Below, in pieces: positions 26,172 through 33,398 of a stretch of 40,861 nucleotides of DNA. Under the pieces are notes generated by a model. The model ran no database searches. It was given only the letters and a program-made list of their open reading frames with translations, and was not told the DNA's origin. Location of the stretch: contig CAYHHK010000023.1 in assembly GCA_964356415.1 (NCBI GenBank), forward strand, positions 1 to 40,861, written 5' to 3'. Source of the stretch: JAPLDB01 sp964356415. GTDB taxonomy: Bacteria; Bacteroidota; Bacteroidia; AKYH767-A; 2013-40CM-41-45. Within the stretch, counting starts at the first letter, position 1. Each line of letters begins with the position of its first letter. The position numbers were made by a program, and so were the translations under genes.

Positions 26172-29100
26172 ATGATAGGACTATTAAACAAAGCAATAGG
26201 AGGTATTTTCGGCAGCAAGAAGGACAGGGATATGAAAGATCTCAATCCTTTTGTTGTAAAGATAAATGCTGAATTTTCCCGATTGCAGGCACTTAGCAAC
26301 GATGAATTGCGGGCAAAAACTGTTGATTTCAAAAATCGTATTGCAGATCACTTAAAGGATGTTGAAGAAGAAATTGCAGGCCTTGAAACAAGTGCTGAAA
26401 GCAATCCTGACATGGATCTTCAGGAGAAGGAAGACCTCTACCGGAAGATTGACGCACTGAAAAAAGACCGCAATAAGCAAACAGAAGAAGTACTGCTTGA
26501 ACTTTTACCGGAGGCATTTGCTGTTGTAAAGGAGACAGCGAAAAGATATACTGAAAAAGAAGAACTTGAAGTAACTGCTACTGACCATGACAGGAATCTT
26601 GCAGCTAAAAAAGACAATGTGAGGATTGATGGCGATAAAGCCTACTATAACAGAACATGGATGGCTGCCGGAAATACGGTAACATGGAACATGGTCCATT
26701 ATGACGTGCAGTTAATCGGAGGAGCAGTATTGCACCAGGGAAAGATCTCTGAAATGGCGACAGGAGAAGGAAAAACTTTGGTGGCAACGCTTCCGCTTTA
26801 CCTCAATGCACTTGCAGGCAGAGGCGTTCATGTGGTTACAGTAAATGATTATCTCTCAAGACGTGACAGCGAATGGAACGGACCAGTCTTTGAGTTTTTA
26901 GGACTCACCGTCGATTGTATTGACAAGCATCAGCCAAATTCTCCTGAACGAATAAAAGCATACAGGGCTGATATTACCTATGGAACAAATAATGAATTCG
27001 GTTTTGATTACCTGCGAGACAACATGGCAAGAACGGCTGAAGACATGGTTCAGCGCGGACATCATTATGCCATTGTGGATGAAGTGGATAGTGTATTAAT
27101 TGATGATGCTCGAACCCCACTGATTATTTCAGGGCCTACACCAAAAGGCGATCATCATGAATTTGATATTTATAAACCAAAGGTGGAGCAATTGATAAAA
27201 GCGCAAAGGGATTACATCAGTACCATCATTGCCGATGCGAGAAAAATAGTCACTGATCCAAAGAAGGAAGCTGAGGCCGGATTACTCTTATTCAGAGCAC
27301 ATCGCGGTTTGCCCAAAAATAAAGCGCTGATAAAATTACTGGGAGAACAGGGTGTAAAGGAGCTGATGCGGAAGAGTGAAAATCACCACCTTCAGGATCA
27401 GCAGAAAGAAATGCATAAAGTAGATGCAGAGTTATTTTTCCATATTGATGAAAAAAACAACAGCATCGAACTCACTGAAAAGGGAATTGATATCATTGGC
27501 AAAAACACAGAGGATAAAGATTTCTTTCTATTGCCTGATGTAGGTGCAGTTGTTGCTGACATTGAAAAATCATCCCTGTCTGCTGAGGAGAAGTTGAGAA
27601 AGAAGGATGAACTCATGAGAGACTTTGCAGTAAAGAGTGAGCGCATTCATACTGTTAATCAATTGCTGAAAGCTTACACCCTTTTTGAAAAGGATGTGGA
27701 ATACATCATATCTGACGGGAAAGTGAAAATTGTTGATGAGCAAACAGGACGTGTGCTTGATGGAAGAAGGTATTCAGAGGGATTGCATCAGGCCATTGAA
27801 GCCAAGGAAAATGTAAATGTTGAAGCAAGTACCCAGACGTATGCAACTGTTACATTGCAGAATTATTTCCGCATGTACCACAAACTGGCGGGGATGACAG
27901 GAACTGCGGAGACTGAAGCGAAGGAGTTGTGGGATATCTATAAACTCGACGTGGTTTCCATTCCTACAAACAGGCCGGTCACACGCAAGGACGGAGAGGA
28001 TAAAGTTTACAAAACAAAACGCGAGAAGTATAATGCTGTGATTGATGAAATCGACGCACTCGTAAAAGCAGGAAGGCCGGTACTTGCCGGAACAACATCT
28101 GTGGAAACATCTGAATTGTTAAGCAGGATGATGAAACTGCGAAACATTCGTCACAACGTACTCAATGCAAAGCAGCACCAGCGCGAAGCAGAGATCGTTG
28201 CTGAAGCAGGTCTTGCAGGTACAGTTACCATTGCAACAAACATGGCCGGTCGGGGTACGGATATTAAACTCGGTCCGGGTGTAAAAGAAGCAGGAGGTCT
28301 TGCAATCGTTGGTACAGAGAAACATGAATCGCGAAGGGTTGACAGACAGTTACGCGGCCGTGCGGGTCGTCAGGGTGATCCCGGTACTTCTCAGTTTTAT
28401 GTATCACTGGAAGATGACCTGATGCGCATGTTCGGCAGCGAACGTATTTCAAAGCTGATGGACAGGATGGGAATTGAAGAGGGAGAAGTCATCCAGCACA
28501 GCATGATTACTTCCAGTATTGAACGCGCACAGAGAAAGGTAGAGGAAAATAATTTCGGCATCCGCAAACGACTGATTGAATACGATGACGTGATGAATGC
28601 GCAACGCGAAGTAATTTATACCAAACGCAGGCATGCAATCTATGGGGAGCGGCTCAGCATTGACATCAACAACATGATGAGTGATGTTTCTGAATCCATC
28701 ACCAACGAATACATGGAACAACGCGACTTCGAATCATTCAAACTCGATCTGCTGAGATTGCTTTCCATTGAAAGTCCTGTTACTGAGCAGGAGTTCATGA
28801 ATGAGAAAGCTGAAACAATTGCTGATAAAGTCTTTGCAGAAGCACAACGTTACTACAAACACAAGTCTCAAATGCTGATGGAGCGTACCAGACCTTTTGT
28901 AAATGACGTTTTTACAAACCAAGGTGCAACCATACAGAATATTGTAGTTCCATTCAGTGATGGAATGAAAGGCATTCAGATCGTTACCAACCTAAAGAAA
29001 GCATATGAATCACAAGGCCGCGACCTTGTATCATCTTTCGAACGCACAGTAACTACTGCATTTATTGACGATGCATGGAAAGAACATTTGCGTGAAATGG

Positions 29101-29495
29101 ATGACCTGAAGCAAAGTGTGCAGAATGCAGTTTACGAGCAAAAAGATCCATTGCTCATTTACAAGTTTGAATCATTCGAGCTGTTTAAACAAATGCTTGA
29201 CAGGGTGAATAAGGAAATTACTTCCTTCTTATTTAAGGGCGTTATTCCGCAACAGGATCCCAATCAGGTACGTGAAGCGAAAGCGCCTCAGCGTACGGAT
29301 ATGAGCAAACTCAGCGCAAGCAAAGCTGATGCAGGTAACAGGCAGAATGTAAGTTCAACCGGTATTCCTCAGGGTGGGCCTCCGCCTCCGCAAAAACTAC
29401 AACCTGTTCGCGTTGAGCAAAAGATCGGACGCAATGATCCTTGTCCGTGCGGGAGTGGGAAGAAGTACAAGAACTGCCACGGTGCGAATGGCTAA
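26172..29495 (+). CDS. secA: Protein translocase ATPase SecA
   Basis: SecA drives preproteins through SecYEG. The 1107-residue protein has the DEAD motor signatures: Walker A ATGEGKT at about 196-202, VVTVNDYLSRRDSEW, the DEVDSVLIDDARTPLIISG box at about 302, ATNMAGRGTDI, and RQLRGRAGRQGDPG in NBD2. It ends in the zinc-binding SEC-C tail, IGRNDPCPCGSGKKYKNCHG, that contacts SecB or the ribosome. Its length exceeds the roughly 900 residues of E. coli because of an insertion at about 345-450 (from IISTIIADARKIVTDP to HKVDAELFFHID) that is typical of Bacteroidota SecA. It would export the T9SS proteins encoded beside it into the periplasm. The stop codon lies at the edge of an AT-rich repeat copy (29492-29530). 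Confidence 0.98.
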   Translation: MIGLLNKAIGGIFGSKKDRDMKDLNPFVVKINAEFSRLQALSNDELRAKTVDFKNRIADHLKDVEEEIAGLETSAESNPDMDLQEKEDLYRKIDALKKDRNKQTEEVLLELLPEAFAVVKETAKRYTEKEELEVTATDHDRNLAAKKDNVRIDGDKAYYNRTWMAAGNTVTWNMVHYDVQLIGGAVLHQGKISEMATGEGKTLVATLPLYLNALAGRGVHVVTVNDYLSRRDSEWNGPVFEFLGLTVDCIDKHQPNSPERIKAYRADITYGTNNEFGFDYLRDNMARTAEDMVQRGHHYAIVDEVDSVLIDDARTPLIISGPTPKGDHHEFDIYKPKVEQLIKAQRDYISTIIADARKIVTDPKKEAEAGLLLFRAHRGLPKNKALIKLLGEQGVKELMRKSENHHLQDQQKEMHKVDAELFFHIDEKNNSIELTEKGIDIIGKNTEDKDFFLLPDVGAVVADIEKSSLSAEEKLRKKDELMRDFAVKSERIHTVNQLLKAYTLFEKDVEYIISDGKVKIVDEQTGRVLDGRRYSEGLHQAIEAKENVNVEASTQTYATVTLQNYFRMYHKLAGMTGTAETEAKELWDIYKLDVVSIPTNRPVTRKDGEDKVYKTKREKYNAVIDEIDALVKAGRPVLAGTTSVETSELLSRMMKLRNIRHNVLNAKQHQREAEIVAEAGLAGTVTIATNMAGRGTDIKLGPGVKEAGGLAIVGTEKHESRRVDRQLRGRAGRQGDPGTSQFYVSLEDDLMRMFGSERISKLMDRMGIEEGEVIQHSMITSSIERAQRKVEENNFGIRKRLIEYDDVMNAQREVIYTKRRHAIYGERLSIDINNMMSDVSESITNEYMEQRDFESFKLDLLRLLSIESPVTEQEFMNEKAETIADKVFAEAQRYYKHKSQMLMERTRPFVNDVFTNQGATIQNIVVPFSDGMKGIQIVTNLKKAYESQGRDLVSSFERTVTTAFIDDAWKEHLREMDDLKQSVQNAVYEQKDPLLIYKFESFELFKQMLDRVNKEITSFLFKGVIPQQDPNQVREAKAPQRTDMSKLSASKADAGNRQNVSSTGIPQGGPPPPQKLQPVRVEQKIGRNDPCPCGSGKKYKNCHGANG

Positions 29496-29530
29496 TTACT
29501 AAATACTAATATATGCGAATTTACTAAGTA
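29492..29530 (-). repeat. Inverted copy of the AT-rich array unit at the secA stop
   Basis: The reverse complement reads TACTTAGTAAATTCG, then a few variable bases, then ATTAGTATTTAGTA. This matches units of the array at 30100-30510 (about 31 of 34 positions against the unit near 30380) but in opposite orientation. The secA TAA (29493-29495) is part of it. Confidence 0.7.
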
Positions 29531-29590
29531 GGAATGTCCTTAGAGACTATAAATACTATTATTTCGGACAGGGTGTAGTAATCATAGGAG

Positions 29591-29598
29591 TAATTTTG
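29591..29598 (+). promoter_or_regulatory. Candidate -7 element of the GxxExxY gene
   Basis: TAATTTTG matches TAnnTTTG and lies 23 bases before the ATG, the same distance as in secA. No TTG is seen at the -33 position, so the support is moderate. Confidence 0.4.
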
Positions 29599-29621
29599 GC
29601 CAATCATTAAATACATGTGAT

Positions 29622-30017
29622 ATGGCTTATTCAAGAATAAGAGAAGATTTAATTTTCCCTGAACTGAGTTTTAAAATAGTTGGCTGTGCATTTGAGGTTT
29701 TCAATTCCTTAGGTGCAGGACATAAAGAAAAAGTATTTCAAAAGGCAATGTCAATACAGTTCGGTGCAGATAATATTCATTTTAAAGAGCAGATTTATCA
29801 CCCATTAATATTCAAAAAAAATAAACTTGAAAAAAACTACTTTGATTTTTTAGTTGAAGACAATATTGTTGTTGAACTAAAGCGATCTGATTACTTTACA
29901 AAAGCTCATTTTGAACAAGTAAATCACTACCTCCAGATTTCCAAACTACAACTGGGACTGCTTATTAGTTTTACAACCAACGGAGTAAGGTTCAAGAGAG
30001 TAGTCAATCTGCAATAG
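29622..30017 (+). CDS. GxxExxY family protein (PD-(D/E)XK nuclease fold)
   Basis: The 131-residue protein belongs to the GxxExxY family, small proteins predicted to have a restriction-endonuclease-like fold. The name-giving motif is GHKEKVF at residues 33-39, with Phe for the usual Tyr, following a helix SFKIVGCAFEVFNSLGA. The predicted active-site strand is YFDFLVEDNIVVELKRS (about residues 72-88), with the Asp and the ELK expected for a PD-(D/E)XK site. The next helix HFEQVNHYLQISKLQLGLL and strand SFTTNGVRFKRVVNL complete the family pattern. The catalytic pattern appears intact. The biological role is not established; copies are often dispersed and strain-variable. It sits alone between secA and ychF, bracketed by an inverted repeat copy on the left and a tandem array on the right, which hints at acquisition. 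Confidence 0.88.
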   Translation: MAYSRIREDLIFPELSFKIVGCAFEVFNSLGAGHKEKVFQKAMSIQFGADNIHFKEQIYHPLIFKKNKLEKNYFDFLVEDNIVVELKRSDYFTKAHFEQVNHYLQISKLQLGLLISFTTNGVRFKRVVNLQ

Positions 30018-30099
30018 CAATCACTTGAAATTTATTAAAATCATATAATAAAATGAGCTCAATATCTTATCTGTGCTTTGAAAAACAGCAACAATCACT

Positions 30100-30510
30100 A
30101 ATTAGTACTTAATAAATTCGTAATTAGTACTTGGTAGATTCGTAACAATTAGTATTTAGTACTTAGTAAATTCGTAAAAATTCGTAATTAGTACTTGGTA
30201 GATTCGTAACAATTAGTATTTAGTACTTAGTANNNNNNNNNNNNNNNNNNNNNNNNNNNNNNNNNNNNNNNNNNNNNNNNNNNNNNNNNNNNNNNNNNNN
30301 NNNNNNNNNNNNNNNNNNNNNNNNNNNNNNNNAAATTCGTAATTAGTACTTGGTAGATTCGTAACAATTAGTATTTAGTACTTAGTAAATTCGTAAACAT
30401 TAGTAATTAGTATTTAGTAAATTCGCAACAATTAGTATTTAGTACTTAGTTGATTCGTAAACATTAGTATTTAGTACCCAGTAAATTCGTAAAAATTAGT
30501 ATTTAGTACC
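30100..30510 (+). repeat. AT-rich tandem repeat array with 64-bp higher-order period, interrupted by gap
   Basis: Units of the form AATTAGTA(C/T)TT followed by GGTAGATTCGTAAC or AGTACTTAGTAAATTCGTAA repeat from just past the GxxExxY gene to within about ten bases of the ychF ATG. A short (25-base) and a long (39-base) unit alternate, giving a 64-base super-unit that starts at 30122, 30186 and 30341; units from about 30405 to 30510 are more diverged. Stop codons (TAA, TAG) occur throughout, so it does not code. Uniform spacers are absent, so this is not a CRISPR. The region 30018-30099 before it holds nothing recognisable. Confidence 0.85.
30233..30332. other. Assembly gap (100 N) inside the repeat array
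   Basis: Exactly 100 N, flanked on both sides by the same repeat units. The gap probably reflects assembler failure at near-identical repeats, so the real copy number is unknown. Confidence 0.98.
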
Positions 30511-30519
30511 CTATAAATT

Positions 30520-31620
30520 ATGGCTTTGAAATGCGGAATCGTTGGCCTCCCCAACGTCGGAAAATCAACTTTATTTAACTGCCTCAGCAATGCAAAAGCG
30601 CAGGCAGCAAATTTTCCTTTTTGTACAATTGAACCTAACGTAGGTGTCATCACTGTCCCTGATGATCGTTTGAACAAGCTTGAAGTACTTGTGAAACCGG
30701 AGCGTGTTGTTCCTACAACAATTGAAATCGTCGACATAGCAGGACTCGTAAAAGGCGCAAGCAGGGGAGAAGGTTTGGGAAATCAGTTTCTCAGCAATAT
30801 CAGGGAGTGCGATGCGATCATCCATGTAGTACGCTGCTTTGATGATCCGAATGTAGTACATGTGGATGGTAATGTAAATCCGGTGCGCGATAAAGAAACG
30901 ATCGACACTGAACTTCAGCTTAAGGATCTTGATGCTGTTGAGAAAAAAATAGCAAAGACGGAAAAACTTGCACGCACCGGCACAGACAAAGATGCAAAGA
31001 AAGGTGTTGAAGTTTTGCAAACATACAAAGCCCATCTTGAAGCCGGAAAGCCTGCACGTACTGCTCCGGTTGCCCAGGAAGATCAAAAAAATGTGGAAGA
31101 CCTTTTTCTTCTTACCATGAAGCCCGTGCTTTACATGTGCAACGTGGATGAGAAAAGTGTTGTGAGTGGAAATAAATATGTGGATTCAATAAAAGAACTT
31201 GTGAAGGATGAGAATGCTGAAGTGCTCGTAATTGCTGCTGCCATTGAAGCAGAAATTACAATGCTTGATACCTATGAGGAACGCCAGATGTTTTTGCATG
31301 ACCTCGGGCTAACGGAAAGCGGTGTAAGCAAACTAATCAAAGCGGCCTATCGTCTCCTTAAACTTCAGACTTACTTTACGGCAGGTGTAAAAGAAGTACG
31401 AGCATGGACCATTCATCAGGGTATGACAGCTCCACAGGCTGCCAGCGTCATCCATACAGATTTTGAAAAAGGATTTATCAAAGCGGAAGTTATCAGCTAT
31501 AATAATTTTATTACGCTTGGTTCAGAAGCTGCCTGCCGTGATGCCGGCAAATTGAACATCGAAGGAAAGGAATATGTGGTGAGCGATGGAGATGTGATGC
31601 ATTTCAGGTTTAATGTGTGA
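30520..31620 (+). CDS. ychF: Redox-regulated ATPase YchF (Obg/OLA1 family)
   Basis: YchF is a ribosome-associated P-loop protein that prefers ATP over GTP and is linked to translation and oxidative-stress responses. The 366-residue protein has the G1 loop GLPNVGKST (residues 9-17), the Switch region NFPFCTIEPNVG, G3 DIAGLVKGASRGEGLGN, and NVDE at 208-211 in place of the NKxD guanine-specificity motif, the hallmark of this ATPase. A helical coiled-coil insertion lies at about 130-190 (KKIAKTEKLARTGTDKDAKK). The TGS-like C-terminal domain contains RAWTIHQGMTAPQAASVIHT and ends DGDVMHFRFNV. Length and motifs are complete. The upstream AT-rich array reaches almost to the ATG, and no TAnnTTTG is visible there. 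Confidence 0.97.
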   Translation: MALKCGIVGLPNVGKSTLFNCLSNAKAQAANFPFCTIEPNVGVITVPDDRLNKLEVLVKPERVVPTTIEIVDIAGLVKGASRGEGLGNQFLSNIRECDAIIHVVRCFDDPNVVHVDGNVNPVRDKETIDTELQLKDLDAVEKKIAKTEKLARTGTDKDAKKGVEVLQTYKAHLEAGKPARTAPVAQEDQKNVEDLFLLTMKPVLYMCNVDEKSVVSGNKYVDSIKELVKDENAEVLVIAAAIEAEITMLDTYEERQMFLHDLGLTESGVSKLIKAAYRLLKLQTYFTAGVKEVRAWTIHQGMTAPQAASVIHTDFEKGFIKAEVISYNNFITLGSEAACRDAGKLNIEGKEYVVSDGDVMHFRFNV

Positions 31621-31621
31621 T

Positions 31622-31857
31622 TGCAATATTTGAAACTCTTCACAACTTCACTATCTTTCTTGTTTCAAAAATCTTTTTACATCTATCCTTAAAAAGTAAA
31701 CTCCTTTATCTAATGCTTCGAGTGCAACGCAGTTGCTGTCGCATGTTAATTGATCAGGCCCGGCATCAACCAGAAATAATGGTGTGCATGGGCAGCTATC
31801 TCCATTGGCAATCCAATGCGACAGCGAGACCTGTAGCGATATTTGGTTTGGCGCATT
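31622..31857 (-). pseudogene. Chimeric T9SS gene fragment (Ig-like segment fused to a sorting-domain tail)
   Basis: Between the ychF stop and the stop of the 498-residue gene lies a fragment read on the minus strand. After that gene's TGA (31860-31858) the same frame stays open for 68 codons to a TAG at 31653-31651. It encodes QVSLSHWIANGDSCPCTPLF, LVDAGPDQLTCDSNCVALEA, then directly LDKGVYFLRIDV. The first part is a copy of the Ig-like segment of the 2366-residue gene. The last part is the end of a type A sorting domain, and a shift of one frame at the A-run near 31680 restores the ending KIFETRKIVKL. There is no start codon or signal peptide, so it is probably a remnant. Read-through of the TGA is a remote alternative. 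Confidence 0.75.
31715..31837 (-). repeat. 123-bp duplication of 36043-36165
   Basis: 31715-31837 and 36043-36165 match with only five differences that I can count (about 96% identity) in the same orientation. Outside these limits the two loci diverge at once. The second copy lies inside the 2366-residue gene. Confidence 0.92.
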
Positions 31858-33354
31858 TCACAATTTCACAATCTTCTTTGTTGCAAAAATTATTTTGCCC
31901 TTTATTCTTAGAAAGTAAACTCCTTTTTCTAATGCCCTAACATCAATCTCATGGTCAAGCATGGTGGCTTCCTTCTCAAATACTTTTTCTCCAACGCTAT
32001 TAAAAATAGAAATAAGTATTTTATCACTTGAAGAATTGAAGGGGTGGAAGGAAAGTTTGTTGTAGAAGGGGTTAGGGGAAATTGAAATTGAATTTTCTTT
32101 TGTTGCAATTTCATTTATGTTTACGGGATGGGGTAATGAATCACAGGGGCTGTTGTCTATCCAAGGCAAATCGTAATTAGGATTGTTGGGTAAGCCGATG
32201 TAGGTTCTTTTTCCACCGAGATAAAAACTGAACGGTGTAAAGTTGCAAGTGGTAGAAAGTAAATCAGGAGAGTTGATGACACTTAGATTTTCAGCGATGT
32301 AATTTCTTATTGAATCGGGATATGGATAACCACTTACCCAATTTTGATAACCAGAAGAAAGATAAATTTTATCATCAGGAGCGAGTTTTAATTCGCCCGG
32401 AGATTCAGGTAAAGTGAAAGTGTAAAGTGTTGTACGAAAAGGTGCAGGATCAATTAGGTTCAGGTCATATTGATATAAATGTGAGTTGTTGCTTAAACCG
32501 TTGTTGTAGTCCTCACTTGCTACATAAGCAAATCTTCCGTTGGGTGAAAACTCACAGCCGAAATAATAAGGATAGTCCACGGCTTCATGCTCGATTACCT
32601 TATTTAATGTTAGTGCTCCGGTACATCTATCAAAGTCAAGTAGTTCAATGAGTCCTTTCCAACTGACAACAAGAATTTGGTCGCCCGTTTGATTGAACTG
32701 AATAAAACTTGCGTTGGTGTACGGTATATCACCAACTGATTGCAAACTATACAACTGAATGCTGTCAGGCGTTATTAAGTAAGTATGAAAATTATTATTA
32801 TACGTTGTATCGGATTCACGGTATAATAGCCACCAATCTCTGCCGTTAGCGTGTTTAATTCCATTGATTCCATCAACGGCATATTGAGAGTTGAGCATAA
32901 TGTTTTTCTGAGTTACTGAACCCATACCGCTATCTTGATTCATGTCAATTATTGAGTAATACAATCCAGGTGGGCTTGTTCCAAGAACTCCGATTGAAAA
33001 TAAGTAGAAGCTACTATTTGAAGCTGGGTTTGGAATAATTATCATTTCCTGATACCAGCCCTCTCCACCAATAGAATCGCCATCCTGCATTAGTACGTTA
33101 TTTCTATTCCATACTTGCCCGGACTTTCCAAATACTCCGGCTCTTGTATTTGCATAAAATAATAACTGACCTGTTGAATCAGAAATGCTTGCACAACTCC
33201 CTCTAGTATCAAGTGAGGCATTGTATAAAACAGGAGAGGATGGAATGGTAAAATTTATTCCTGCACTATCTCCGAAACACCAATTTGCATTTCGCAATTG
33301 AGCAAAAGAAATGTTGGACAATAAAATAAGAATTATGACTGATACTTGTTTCAT
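31858..33354 (-). CDS. T9SS type A sorting domain protein with propeller-like N-terminal region
   Basis: This is a 498-residue secreted protein. The ATG at 33354 (MKQVSVIILILLSNISFAQL) gives an ideal signal peptide; the frame continues upstream to 33396, but those 14 residues are charged and lie in a hairpin. The mature part starts RNANWCFGDSAGINF, then SCASISDSTGQLLFYANTRA, a pattern seen at the N-terminus of several Bacteroidota surface proteins with WD40-like or YVTN-like propellers. Repeating strands such as FIQFNQTGDQILVVSW, FGCEFSPNGRFAYVAS and ELKLAPDDKIYLS support a propeller of about 370 residues. The C-terminal type A sorting domain is at about 420-498 (ISISPNPFYNKLSFHPF, ALEKGVYFLRIKGK, KKIVKL). 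The molecular function is unknown. It probably forms a unit with the upstream 2366-residue gene, 44 bases away. Confidence 0.88.
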   Translation of the reverse strand: MKQVSVIILILLSNISFAQLRNANWCFGDSAGINFTIPSSPVLYNASLDTRGSCASISDSTGQLLFYANTRAGVFGKSGQVWNRNNVLMQDGDSIGGEGWYQEMIIIPNPASNSSFYLFSIGVLGTSPPGLYYSIIDMNQDSGMGSVTQKNIMLNSQYAVDGINGIKHANGRDWWLLYRESDTTYNNNFHTYLITPDSIQLYSLQSVGDIPYTNASFIQFNQTGDQILVVSWKGLIELLDFDRCTGALTLNKVIEHEAVDYPYYFGCEFSPNGRFAYVASEDYNNGLSNNSHLYQYDLNLIDPAPFRTTLYTFTLPESPGELKLAPDDKIYLSSGYQNWVSGYPYPDSIRNYIAENLSVINSPDLLSTTCNFTPFSFYLGGKRTYIGLPNNPNYDLPWIDNSPCDSLPHPVNINEIATKENSISISPNPFYNKLSFHPFNSSSDKILISIFNSVGEKVFEKEATMLDHEIDVRALEKGVYFLRIKGKIIFATKKIVKL

Positions 33355-33358
33355 AAAG

Positions 33359-33391
33359 AAAAAGGAAGGAACATTTTGCTCCTTCCTTTTT
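33359..33391 (-). terminator. Hairpin terminator in the leader of the 498-residue gene
   Basis: AAAAAGGAAGGA (33359-33370), 9-base loop, TCCTTCCTTTTT (33380-33391) is a perfect 12-bp stem with A/T tails, so it could terminate in either direction. On the minus strand it begins 8 bases after the stop of the 2366-residue gene and ends 4 bases before the ATG of the next gene. Confidence 0.75.
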
Positions 33392-33398
33392 GACAATT

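Noticed and set aside
30100..30510. CRISPR array
   Set aside because: The repeated units abut each other with no unique spacers of constant length, there are no cas genes, and the sequence is AT-rich and degenerate.
30571..31086. 171-residue minus-strand ORF opposite ychF
   Set aside because: It is fully antisense to a complete, well-conserved YchF and has no recognisable domain; it is a shadow frame.
31617..31940. 107-residue plus-strand ORF overlapping the ychF stop
   Set aside because: It is the antisense reading of the chimeric T9SS fragment. A similar plus frame at 36050-36259 arises from the same duplicated DNA, not from a conserved gene.
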